This document shows, in pieces, positions 25,696 through 44,055 of a DNA stretch of 64,000 bases. The DNA is from Scleropages formosus (lineage: Eukaryota > Chordata > Actinopteri > Osteoglossiformes > Osteoglossidae): positions 6,805,501 through 6,869,500 of the forward strand of contig NC_041827.1 of NCBI RefSeq assembly GCF_900964775.1, read 5' to 3'. Each line of letters begins with the position of its first letter. The first letter of the stretch is position 1. Under the pieces are notes generated by a model, which had not been told where the DNA came from, did no database searches, and worked only from the letters and a program-made list of their open reading frames with translations. Position numbers and translations under genes: made by a program.

Positions 25696-26378
25696 GATTG
25701 TGACTAGTGTTATTTTGCTGTGATGCAATACAGTGTTTTTTCCTTACCATGCCAAGGCCCTTCCCATACCATTTGTATTTGCACAGATGACCATGTGTTG
25801 AAGTCGTCTCCCTCAGCTCCAGCTATAGGTGGGTTATGCAGCGATATGTTTGTCAAGCCCAGAGAATATGAGGGAGAAAGTGGTAAAGTGTCAGTAGATG
25901 TTAAGACAAATGCAAATTGACACTGGTGTGAAGCACAGTTTCAGCCCATGTTACGAGACCCGCTCATCGCTATTCAGTGTTACGTTAAAAACTAATTGTC
26001 ATGATATAAGGTAAAAGGTAACATTTTGAGATGGATGTTTTGTTTGCACTTCATTGCAAACAATCCTGTGTGTATTTGAAAACACTTTTGTCAATATCAT
26101 TAGCACAACAGAGGTTTGGACCCATATTTTTCTCCAAGTCCAAATCAACTCGGGTTTCAGTCAGACGTGCTGATCACAATCACAAGTCATCATTTCACCA
26201 CTTTAAAACCTTAATTTTATAATAAAGAAAAATAAGCAGGTTTTTTTTTAGTGTGGTGAATCTAGAATACCAAAGCAATTCCATTTAACTAACCCTCACA
26301 ACATATTTTCTCTCTCTCCATCTAAGTAACCCTACAGTGTCTCACTAGTTAAGGTCCTGTTTTTTTTTTGTTATTATT

Positions 26379-26889
26379 GTGAGACATCCCTCTCTTTTAT
26401 ATGAATGAGAAGAATGCAGTTCCTGTTTTTATAAGAAACAAGGGCAGGTTGCGTCACCAAAGGCCGCATGGAACGTGAGCTGGTTGGCGAGTCAACCGAC
26501 GGCAGGTGGCGGGAGCATCACGAGGGACAGCTCCCATGGCCCTACCTCCACCCTAACCGAACAACAACCAGCTGCTCCCACTCCCACATAATAAGGGGTC
26601 TATAAAGGCAGCTGGCCTGAGAAGTTGGGAGGTGGTGTTTTTGGGGATGTTGTGAAGAGCAGCCTGAAGGAGGTGGCTGTGTGGGTATGTTTGGGGTTTT
26701 GCTTTCTTGCTACTTCTCCCCACAAAGTGTCTGCTTTGATTTCAAATAGGCATGTTTCTGTTTAAAGTCCTGCCCTGTGGCCACCTCTAACTACCCACGA
26801 GAGTACGATACAGGAACTGGAGCCTGCGCTGTAGACACCTGATTATTCTATTAAAGAATAAAGGTCCTTGGTTAAATCTCATTATCACA
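26379..26889. mobile_element. Possible solo LTR (retroelement fossil)
   Basis: A segment of about 510 bp that begins TGTGAGACATC and ends CATTATCACA, with a GC-rich centre, a TATAAAGG box near 26600 and AATAAA near 26860. This is the expected plan of a long terminal repeat. No internal retroelement region is next to it and I could not confirm a target-site duplication, so family and age are unknown. It could be ordinary spacer with a chance TATA box. Confidence 0.3.
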
Positions 26890-29138
26890 ATGGCAAATGT
26901 AATATGATTCAGCTCAAAATAAAAAGCCAAGGAAATAATTTCAGGGAAGTCAAAATAATGTAAAACATGACCTGTTCTGCAATTCCCCCCCCCCCCCTTT
27001 GGTCAAAAGCAATGCTGGCGTTCTTTGAATGTTGCTAGAGCAGTTATTCCACAAATTGTTACTGCAACAGATATTTGGTGTTTATTTCTTCAGTACAAGA
27101 ATTTAGAGGCACATCAAAAGTTTTGCAAGAAGCTGTTCAGCTCTTATCTTTATTGCGTGTTAATGTGGGCCCTTCTAAAAATTCAGTACTCAAACTCAAA
27201 ACATACAAGAATTTATTAAACTTGACAAGAAAGGAACAATTTGGTGTAACTGCTTTGGTTTACTGTAGGGAAACACTGCTCGCCTGCCCTCATACCACAT
27301 ACCCAGGGCCCAAGGAGAGATCCCCACTGGCAGAGGGAGGCAAAGCCAAGGCTCAAAGGAGCTGCACCACATTGTGGAAAGTACTGCACGATAGACCATG
27401 CTGTACCATGTGCTGTACCCTAAGCTGTAATGCAGCTCAGAGAGCCAGGGAAGTGCTACAGACCGTTTGCAGCCCATATATGCAGAGGACTGACAGATGT
27501 AGCTGGGAAATTCTGATTATGTCAAGTCAGAAACTGTGTGGAATGATGACAACAGACATTCCTCTGACACAATAAGGCTTTATCTCCCTCTCATATCCAT
27601 GGCCCCCTTACACAATCTGTTTCCTTCTGTAAAGAAAAAGTTTTCCATTTATATTAAAACTACTGTAAACCTCTCATCGTTACAGGAAATTTTTCCAAAA
27701 AATATTTTCTGGCTCCTTTCACGTCCCTGTAAACTAGAACAACGGACACTGCCATTTGACCCACGGTGGAATGACGACAGCATTTTATTTTACCACTTGT
27801 TTCAACCACTACTTTTTCCAAAGGATTTAAGATATAGAGAATTGTAAAACAAAGACACAAAAAAAAAAAAAAGTTCAAAATATGTGGTTCTACTATGTAT
27901 GGTAGTTGAAAGAAAGGTCAACAGTTAATAAAATGTGATGAAGTATAAGCCTAACATTACTACATCAGGAGCTGAACTGGGCTGATGTTTGTTCAAAGCT
28001 CTTAGTCTTGATATTGGTCTACATTTCCCGCCCAAATGCATGGCACAATTCACACAACTTTCAGCGGTATTTCTGTAAATAGCTGTAAAGTTATTTTAGT
28101 AGACAACTAAGGGAAAATAAATTTAAAATACCATTAGGATCAAGTCATCCTTTCATTAGGGTCAATTCAGTTTAACTTGACTGAAAAAAGAAAAAATGCA
28201 TTTCAATTAATGGGTTTTTTTTTTTTTTAAAACATTTATTCAATTAGACACTTTACTCCAAAGTGGCTTCAAGGTTTACATTATCTGAAATGTGCAACAC
28301 ATTTAGGCTGAGCAATTCAGAGCCGAGACTGAAATCCAGCATAAACCGTGAGGTTTGAATGGAGTCCCCCCCGGACCACACGAAGCAGGTGTGCACTGCA
28401 ACTGCGTATGCTTTAACAAGTTTAGTCTCAAGAAGCACATAAGCAGTGCATTAACTGTGCCATAATACAGTACAAGTACATTAGGAATGAGCTTCAGCTA
28501 TGTTCAAACAAAGACAGTAGAACAACAAGACAATAAGAAAAAACATACAGAAGAAACTAGCGTCGCGCAACGAGGAAACCAAAGTGCCACTTGTTCCGAT
28601 GAAAGTGAGGGAAGCTAAAAACTGTGGGTGCTGCTCAACTCTGGTATCATGACAGTATAAACATTTGCTGTAAAATCAATTACATCTTTGGAAGAAGGAA
28701 AAAAAAAAAGGCAACCCACTGCTGCAATGAAGCTCATATTCAGCTTATTTTAAAGGAATGATTTCTGATATTCATAGGCTCCTGGGATCATCTTTACCAG
28801 CTTTAACTGTTTAGCGCAGAGTAACAGGAGGTAAACGGATTTTAAAAAAGGAAAGGAATGCACTCCAGAGGAACCTACTTCAGACATCTGTCCTTCCATA
28901 CATGCTCCCTGTTGGCAGATTACAGCTCCTCGCACATATTCTTCCTCCCTCTCTCTTTTAAGACAGCTAACAGTGCTGCATATCAGCTGCTATCAAAATA
29001 TTGCTATTTACTGCAGTTGCTCATTTGCTCTCTCCATTATAAGACTAAAAAGATTCCCTGCTCAGCAGCGCCCACGTTCCATCACCCGCCAGCTGCCCAG
29101 CCCCAACCCTACCCATATCTGCCCCCTTGATGGCGGCG

Positions 29139-36951
<7,813 letters not shown>

Positions 36952-37120
36952 CTTCTCTAGAAAACAGGGAGGACACAAGGAGGGCAATAAAAACTGAAAA
37001 AGGACCCTTAAACAAGGACATGAACACATGCAATACAGAATGCAAGATCTACAAAACGGCACACTTGGAACTAGTTTGAATGAACTTTCTGGAAAAAAAC
37101 TAAACATTCACCTGCTGTTT

Positions 37121-37328
37121 GGGCTGGTAATATAGCGGATTAGAGCCGCTACCTCCAAACCCAGAGGCTGCATGTTCAAATCCCACCTCCAACTGTAATA
37201 CCCTTCAGCAACATACTGACTCTAAATTGCTCCATTAAAAAAAATTACCCAGCTGTATAAAAAAAAATGGGTAAAAAAATTGGAAGTAGCTGAACAGTAC
37301 AGGAAGCATCACCTAAAAATGAATCAAT
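37121..37328 (+). repeat. V-SINE
   Basis: Head GGGCTGGTAATATAGCGGAT, B box TGCATGTTCAAATCCCACC, then ACCCTTCAGCAACATACTGA, TTACCCAGCTGTATAAA and an AT-rich tail. Lies between g6pd exon 2 and its leader exon. Confidence 0.8.
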
Positions 37329-38227
37329 GTAGTTGACCTAATACACCAAGTACAGGTTAACACCCATTTGGTCTTGTCATCTATGAGAGAAAAACCAACA
37401 CTTGTACATCATACACTGATTGAAAAAAAATGAGAGAATCAGAGGGGAAAACAAAATTCTAAGGACACCAAATATGGCCAGAACACAAAAAAAAAAGGCT
37501 GCAGAAGATGCAATAACTTCACAGAAAAGGATGGAGACACAGAAGGACCACAGAAAAGGAGCAGATCGGGCACTTGTAACATGATCACTGACTGTTACAC
37601 AAACTAAGTATCGGCAGCAGGATTGCAACAGAAGGCTTAGTTTGCAAAAAGGTTTGCGGGTTTCGTGTTGCACAGCTAAACTAGTGCAATGGCCACATCA
37701 CACCAGCCAGGCGATCTGATGATCTCGAAGTCCAGAGCTTCAGGGCGAGTTACTGTACCGTGTTTTTACCACACTACGACCACCAGGCTCCGCGGACAGC
37801 ATTGTCTTCACACTGGGTCCACACTGCAGTGCAGCTAAGGACACCAGACAGACAACCCTGGCCGGAAACCTCCTCACGCTCACCTGTCCTGACCTGGTCC
37901 TACTTACACTGAGCCGCGACACACTGATTTATATCCCGCAAAAGAACCGCGTGCAGACACACGATAATATTTACATTCATCATTGGGACTTACATTATTA
38001 TGCGGTGTTTAAAACTTCTCGAACTCACCAGGCCGGACTGTACGAATGCTAAACACAAGAACCAGGAAGAGAAAAGAGTGAAATATTTCCGTTAAATGAT
38101 ATTCATCGACCACTGAGGAGGTGTTTTTTTTTTTCTTTTTTTTCCCTTTCTTTTTTTGCGCAGAGTCTTGCAGCGCTACACACTGCTTAACTATTCGTCT
38201 AAGCAACCTTGCAGGCTCGCTACTTAC

Positions 38228-38356
38228 ACCAGGAGGTTGGCTGTCCGACACGTTTAGTTGATTATCTTTACGAAAGAGCAATAGTTTACTTAAAATACTC
38301 GTTCCAGTCGAATAGCAGCGCTTTTGCAAAGTGACCGAGTTGCCGAGCGCAGACAT
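38228..38356 (-). other. Probable g6pd leader exon with an upstream ATG frame
   Basis: A 5' exon is required because coding exon 2 begins with a splice acceptor. On the minus strand an open frame starts at 38356 (MSALGNSVTLQKRCYSTG) and meets a strong donor GTAAGT at 38227. Joined to the exon 2 acceptor (first base 36956), this frame ends in a TGA that overlaps the g6pd ATG as ATGA, making a 45-codon upstream ORF. A second GT two bases earlier would instead keep the frame open into G6PD. The 5' end of the exon is unknown. Needs transcript data. Confidence 0.5.
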
Positions 38357-38427
38357 CGGTTCCAGTTCGGTCCCTTTAAACCCTCCAACCTTCCTGCTAC
38401 GCCGACGGGCCAGAATCCTGCGATTTT

Positions 38428-38432
38428 ATTGG
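38428..38432 (-). promoter_or_regulatory. CCAAT box in the likely g6pd promoter
   Basis: ATTGG on the plus strand (AGCCAAT on the gene strand), about 75 bp upstream of the first leader ATG, in a stretch with several CpG (GCCGACGGGCC, GAGCGATCGGCCGA). Inferred promoter element. Confidence 0.4.
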
Positions 38433-38651
38433 CTAAGGGAGAAACTCACGAGCGATCGGCCGACCCCGCCCATCGTCCGTCCTTTCAATTACGTCATAGA
38501 GACGAACCCTTCATGGCAAAGAAAAAGTCTTGAGGGGAAAAAACGCTGTAAAAGACAATAAACCAATACACACACACTTTCTGAACCGCTTGTCCCATAC
38601 GGGGTCGCAATAAAAATACCTAAATAATCCGAGTGGCAAATTGTCTAACAG

Positions 38652-38849
38652 TGGGAGCGCTATGAACTTATAGTTTCCTTATGCGCAGCTGGTAGCAGGT
38701 CACAGGTTCGAATCCCACTTTTGAAAAGCACTTCCTAAAACTGCTCCAGTAAAACTATCCAACTATATATAACTGGGTAAACGAGGATAAGTAGCTTAAC
38801 GTTGGAAGACGTTTATTTGGAGAAAAGTCCCAGCCAAATGAATAAATGC
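38652..38849 (+). repeat. Decayed V-SINE
   Basis: CAGCTGGTAGCAGGTCACAG and GGTTCGAATCCCACTTTTG (B box), then CTGCTCCAGTAAAACTATCC and a TTTGGAGAAAAGTCCCAGCC tail with AAATGAATAAATGCC. Confidence 0.75.
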
Positions 38850-38878
38850 CATTATCAACAGGCTGTGCAATGTTTTCT

Positions 38879-39076
38879 ACATTTATTCATTTAGCTGACA
38901 CTTTTCTCCAAAGCAACTTACAATGTTAAGGTTACAATTATTTACCCATTTATACAGCTGGGTAATTTTTACTGGAGCAATTGAGAGTAAGTACCTTGCT
39001 CAAGGGTACTATAGCCAGAGGTTGCAACCTTTGGGTCCAAAGGCAGTTGTTCTAACCACTACACTACCAGCTGTCC
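38879..39076 (-). repeat. V-SINE, well preserved
   Basis: Reverse-oriented full copy: ACATTTATTCATTTAGCTGA, CTTTTCTCCAAAGCAACTTA, ACAGCTGGGTAATTTTTACT, CTTGCTCAAGGGTACTATAG, ACCACTACACTACCAGCTGT. It lies 30 bp from the SINE on its left, tail to tail. Confidence 0.9.
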
Positions 39077-39310
39077 TTGTACTTCTCATTTTCAAAAATG
39101 ACCTAAAGCAAAACCTATAGGTTTAACAATTTACATAGATGGTGAGTAAGGAAGGCATTTTGCACATTAAAATTTTATAGGAAGTTTGTCATGTAATTTT
39201 TGCATCAGCCATCTTCCCACAAAATCAACATTCAATGTAAAAACTATACAACAGGACCCTGGGGGGCGAAAGCCCCAGCTACGAATTTTCCAAGGTACAT
39301 TTTCCTGTTA

Positions 39311-39505
39311 GGGCGCACGGTGGCGCAGCGGGTTTGGCCGAGTCATGTTCTCTGGTGGGTCTGGGGTTTGAGTCCTGCTTGGGGTGCCTTGTGATGGACT
39401 GGTGTCCTGTCCTGGGTGTGTTCCCTCCCCCTCCACTCTTGTGGCCTGTGTTTCCGGGTTAGGCTCTGGTTTGCTGTGACCCTGCTTGGGACAAGTGGTT
39501 TCAGT
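39311..39505 (+). repeat. Second SINE family (GGCGCACGGTGGCGCAGCGG head)
   Basis: Head GGGCGCACGGTGGCGCAGCG, B-box-like GGGGTTTGAGTCCTGCTTGG, body GATGGACTGGTGTCCTGTCC and GGTTAGGCTCTGGTTTGCTG, ending GGGACAAGTGGTTTCAG. A reverse copy lies at 40627-40812 and a reverse fragment at about 39770-39842. Confidence 0.85.
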
Positions 39506-39769
39506 GCATGTGTGCGTGCATTTTCTCGTATCTTTATTTTTTTTTAAAACCATGTTTCCTTTATTTGCCTGTTTTCAAATCTATTCGTTGAACCTGAGCT
39601 ATTTGCGATCCCGGGTCCAAGGGAGAGTTGGCAGTAAAATGCACGCAAACAGGGTAAAAGTGTGGGCTCCTGTCAATCCAACTCATTTCTCAGTGTTGCC
39701 CGTTCTGTTCCCAAGTGTCATCAACAACGGGGTCATGCCATTCATTCATTCGTTCATTGTCAGCAGTCG

Positions 39770-39842
39770 CTCATCCCGGGGGGCCGGGGGGCACACGCAG
39801 GGTGGGACGCCAGTCCGTCTCAAGGCACCCCGTCTTCCAAAT
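39770..39842 (-). repeat. Fragment of the second SINE family
   Basis: CAGGGTGGGACGCCAGTCCG followed by TCTCAAGGCACCCC is the reverse complement of the body segment GGGGTGCCTTGTGATGGACT and onward at 39377. Head missing. A TTCATTCATTCG run precedes it. Confidence 0.6.
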
Positions 39843-40110
39843 CTGCTCAGTAGATGAACCAAGCTCTGTCTATTTCTATGTTTACAGTGATTGTATGATC
39901 ATGTCGCAAAGTGGCCAGATATTAAAGAATGCTGCAGTTGTTATCTAAGTTAAGTAAATAAAAGATAACAAAAGCCCTGTGAGGGACTGGTATCCAGAGC
40001 ATGGTGTTCCTAGGACAGGCTCTGGAACAGCGTTCAAGGATCGGACAAGCAGTGAATACATAAATACAAGTCTTGCAGCAAATTTTTGATTAATTATAAA
40101 TAGCTTTTCA

Positions 40111-40466
40111 CATTTATTTATTTAGCAGACACTTTTCTCCAAAGCAACTTCCAATGAACTCTATGTAGTGTTACCAGCCCACGCACCTTATTCACCACAG
40201 TGACTTACACTGTTAGATACACTACTTACACTGGGTCACTCATCCATACATCAGTGGAACACACTCTGTCACTCACACACTATGGGGAACCTGAACAGCA
40301 TGTCTTTGGACTGTGGGAGGAAACCAGAGCACTCAGAGGAAACCCACACAGACACGGGGAGAACATACAAACTCCTCACAGACTGAGTGGGGATCAAACC
40401 CATATCCTCTCCTATCACCCCGGTGCTGTAAGACAGCAGTGCTACTGGCTGTGCCACCATGCTGCC
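40111..40466 (-). repeat. Long SINE (third type, V-SINE-like tail)
   Basis: Reverse copy of about 355 bp: tail ATTTATTTAGCAGACACTTT, then GGGTCACTCATCCATACATC, TGTCTTTGGACTGTGGGAGG, a B-box-like GGATCAAACCC and the head GCTGTGCCACCATGCTGCC. Head and middle match 41333-41660; the tail resembles the V-SINEs. Confidence 0.85.
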
Positions 40467-40626
40467 GTTGAAGAGGGTGCATTTACACGCCGTGCCACTG
40501 TTTTGCTGATGTTTTTGCACAACCTAGCCAGAGGGACACCTGGGTTATTAAGCTTTTGCTGCTTGTTACAGTGGTTTACAAACAGACTTCTGTTCCCATG
40601 TGTTGTGTCATGTCATTGGCAAGAAC

Positions 40627-40812
40627 CACTTGTTCCAAGCGGGTTGCGGCGAGCCGGAGCCTACCTGGCAACACAGAGCAAAAGGCCAAGGGGGGAGGGA
40701 ACACACCCAGGACGGGATGCCAATCCATTGCAGGGCACCCCTAGCAGGGCATGAACCCCAGACCAATCACACAGCAGGCACCGGCCAAACCTGCCACACC
40801 ACCGCACCCCCC
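40627..40812 (-). repeat. Second-family SINE, reverse copy
   Basis: ACTTGTTCCAAGCGGGTTGC, GGAGCCTACCTGGCAACACA, GGGATGCCAATCCATTGCAG, CAGGGCATGAACCCCAGACC and CACACCACCGCACCCCCC: the same element as 39311-39505 in the other direction. Confidence 0.8.
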
Positions 40813-41332
40813 ATCTGTTCCCAACTGTGTGTATAAGCTGAGGATACAGTGTCTCTGTGGGATAATTACCAAATATGAATTTTGCCAATTGCGATCTTTT
40901 CGCTCTAAAAGATAAACCAGGCCAGCCACTATAAAGTTTTATTTTTTTTCCTAAGACGTTGACTCCGGCCTTTTCATTCTGTTTTATCCCAACAAAACAT
41001 GCAATCTTGATTTTTGTTTTGTAGTTTGCTTGGCCCTAATAGTGTGTGCAGTGCAGTCCCAAGCACACAGTTTTCATTGTGAAAATTAAGTTCAACACCT
41101 CCAGTTGTCTACTTCATGCTCATTATCAACTGATAAACGAGGAAAAGCCACCAGAAGCACACAAAAGTCACTGCAGAGCAGGAAGAGGAAATCTGGTGAC
41201 ACATGAAGGTAGTATGTTTGGTGGGACTAAGAGTCAAATAAGGTGCACCGTTATACACCACCATAATCAGCATTGTACCTGATGCTTGGAAAGATGGGAA
41301 CATAAAGTTTGGCAGCAGCTATGTACATTTAT

Positions 41333-41660
41333 TCACCTAGCAAATGCTTTTCTCCAAGCGACTTACAACAAACACTATGTAGTATTACTAGCCAACACAC
41401 CTTACTCACCGTGGTGACTTACACTATTAGATACACTACTTACAATGGGTCACTCATCCATACATCAGTGGAACACACTCTCTCTGTCACTCACAGACTA
41501 CGGGTGAACCTAAACAGCATGTCTTTGGGAGGAAACCCCTACAGACATGGGGAGAACATGCAAACTCCACACAGACTGAGCAGGAATCAAACCCACATTC
41601 TCTTGCACCACCCAGGCGCTGTGAGACAGCAGCGCCACTCGCTGTGCCACCGTGCCACCC
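41333..41660 (-). repeat. Long SINE (third type)
   Basis: Same order as 40111-40466: TACATTTATTCACCTAGCAA, CTTTTCTCCAAGCGACTTAC, GGGTCACTCATCCATACATC, GGGGAGAACATGCAAACTCC, then the head CGCTGTGCCACCGTGCCACC. The two copies share most of their length. Confidence 0.85.
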
Positions 41661-41860
41661 CATGTAGACAGTTTACTTAAGCAAATAAGTCAATTGTTCA
41701 ACTTGTCTGACTTGGTTGCCTGAATGTACATGACGTGTTGAGTCATGGTCCCCACGCTCTTCACACAAGTCCTGTAACAACATAGCAGCCATTGATGGTT
41801 GAGTGCCAGTAAGTATGACCAAGCAAAAGTGAAGTTGAAAAGGGTGAGACTGTATTCACT

Positions 41861-42034
41861 TTAATTAATTGAGCTGTCTATTTTCTCCAAGCAAAGCCAC
41901 CATGTTTTATCCATTTATACACATCAGTAATTTAAGTACCTTACTCAAGGGTGCTACAGGAAGGGTTGGGATTTAAACCTGCATCTTTCAAGACCAAAAG
42001 GCAGCAGTACTATCCACTGCACCAACGGCTGACC
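41861..42034 (-). repeat. Decayed V-SINE
   Basis: TTTTCTCCAAGCAAAGCCAC, AAGTACCTTACTCAAGGGTG, TTTAAACCTGCATCTTTCAA, ACTATCCACTGCACCAACGG: tail, central box, B box and head in reverse order. Confidence 0.7.
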
Positions 42035-43212
42035 AATAATTGCAGTGTGAAAAACATACTGACATTGGATAGGTACTCTTCGTCGGCTGAGAAAGCACGG
42101 GAACAATGTTTGTCAAATACTGTCTCCATGAATTTTTAACCGTAACTTTTTAAGTGCTCAGTGCAGGCACAGGGTGCAACTATAAGCTTTATTCCACACA
42201 GTGCACTCTTTCAAGAAGACATCCTTCTCGTTTCTCTGTTCCTGATATAACCTTCTTCTCCCCACTTTCTTGACAATATCCTTCTCTCCTTGTTTCTCAC
42301 TACAGTATACACTTAGATTTATATACAAAAGCATGTACAAGTAGGGGGGAGGAGGGGTTACACAGGAATGGAACATGCTATCCCAGAAGTGGTCTTGAAG
42401 AACTGTCTGCTTGTCCATCACAACCACAGGCCTGCAGTTAAGCCATCACTAGGACACATGAGCACAGAAGCTGAAACAGTACAAGAGTATTAATAATAGA
42501 GAAATAGGTAGTGAATAAGCAGTAGGCACTAAGAATTGTGTGTATAAGCTAACATATGCAAGCAAAAATATTTAATTCCACATCCCATTTATTATACTTT
42601 ATGAAGTTTGTTTGCATTATATGATTTAAAAACTAGGACTTCTATAATACTGACTCAGAGGGGTGAAAAATGCAGTACACAGCCTGAGGTTCTGCTGTTG
42701 TAAGGCATGTGCTCTGTATGTTGCTACATTTTATATTTGCTTGACAATCTGTATGTGTTTGTATGTTAAATTTATAATGTTGGGGCAACACAGTACAACC
42801 ATTCTGTTAAAGGTCTTCGCTTCTCTACTGGCAATTTTGGTGAAATTTCATTTTCATACACCAATTTCACAACCCTCCTTTCTTACTGCTGAATGCCAGC
42901 TGGTTGGTATGTGCAGGTGTCTGACCTCATAGGTTTTAAGTATATTAGTTTTCTCCTCTGCGTAGAGGACAATTCTAGTGCGTTAGTGTTGTGAGGATTG
43001 TGTATAAGCACATGGGAGAAGAGAGCAATTACCAATCATGCATTTGATGCCACTTAATACTGCATGTTGGAGACTAACTCCAGATTGTCCTTTTAAAAGC
43101 TTTCTTCCATGTTCCAAAAGCTGTGTTTACATAAACTAGCACTGAAAGTCCCTTTGTTGTGTGTAGAAGTCAAAGGTGCCCTACATCTTCACTGACAACA
43201 GAACCAACAAGG

Positions 43213-43213
<1 letters not shown>

Positions 43214-43285
<72 letters not shown>
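43214..43285. repeat. (AC)19 followed by (A)31
   Basis: A run of AC dinucleotides, then GAG, then 31 A. The homopolymer directly behind the dinucleotide tract could be a retroposed tail, but no body is recognisable upstream. Confidence 0.9.
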
Positions 43286-43287
<2 letters not shown>

Positions 43288-43738
43288 ACCGTGTCATTGG
43301 AAGAAAGCCCACAGACTGCAGCGCCACAGCCTGGTGTTGTCCAGAAGTCACACGGTGAACAGAGCCGCAGATGAGACTTGTTGCCTAGCAACAAGCAGCA
43401 GGAGTAGGGCTGGGGATTGCTTACTCTCAACAGTAATTTAATACCTCCCAGTACAACAAAACTAAACAACAGGGCAAGAGTGGGCACTAAGGTAAACACA
43501 GGTGTGGTAGTCTGGATATAAGAATTGCAAAGCAATGACACTCATGGCAGAGCCACAGGATAAAGGTAACAAAACTTTAACTTACACTGGCACAGGGAGC
43601 TGCAACATTTAGCTCAGAGGTCAAAGCAAAGGTTTTCAAGTGGAAAAACTAAACTCAGCACAGTAGTTAGTTAACCAGGTACTTGAGCTAGCAGAAAAAG
43701 CTATGAATGATATATAAGGCAAGTTGAAATATAGTACA

Positions 43739-43744
43739 TTTATT
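43739..43744 (-). promoter_or_regulatory. Candidate polyadenylation signal of galnt6-like gene
   Basis: AATAAA on the minus strand, about 310 nt after the stop codon. Another AATAAA lies at 42188-42193. Choice between them is open. Confidence 0.4.
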
Positions 43745-44055
43745 GGTATAAGAGGTAAAGTAATATGACAGACATTCAGGAGGTGTGTATTTACAGTGAA
43801 ATGTGTAAATGCAACTCCGCCCACTGCATAACATGGAAAACTAAATGGTTTCTGGAGAATTCAAAGTACCCCTCTCTCCTAATAAGGAAGTATGTAGAAC
43901 CAGTAGTTTCCATCTGACCTTTTCCCTTAAGAGTGTAGAAAGTGTGTTCTTTAAGGTCCTTATCTAGTTGCCACCTGAAGAGCTTTTTGAGGAGCTCTAA
44001 TGAGGCAGAGCAGCAAATTCTGTTGAGACTCAGCCAGCTAACTAATACTGTTGGG

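Larger units (their letters stand above)
24377..29138. other. Spacer between tRNA-Glu and the g6pd 3' end
   Basis: Contains a TACAG pentamer repeat (24526-24550), one SINE (25431-25695), a possible solo LTR (about 26379-26889) and a V-SINE tail fragment near 28232-28300. The part nearest 29138 must include the g6pd 3' UTR, but I could not fix its end. No other gene seen. Confidence 0.5.
42035..44055. other. Spacer and probable galnt6 3' UTR
   Basis: No further gene seen. It includes the compound (AC)n/(A)n repeat at 43214-43285. The part next to 44056 is probably 3' UTR, with a polyadenylation signal at 43739-43744. Confidence 0.45.

Noticed and set aside
40200-40754. 184-codon plus-strand open frame
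   Set aside because: It lies almost wholly inside SINE copies at 40111-40466 and 40627-40812; no protein family likeness.
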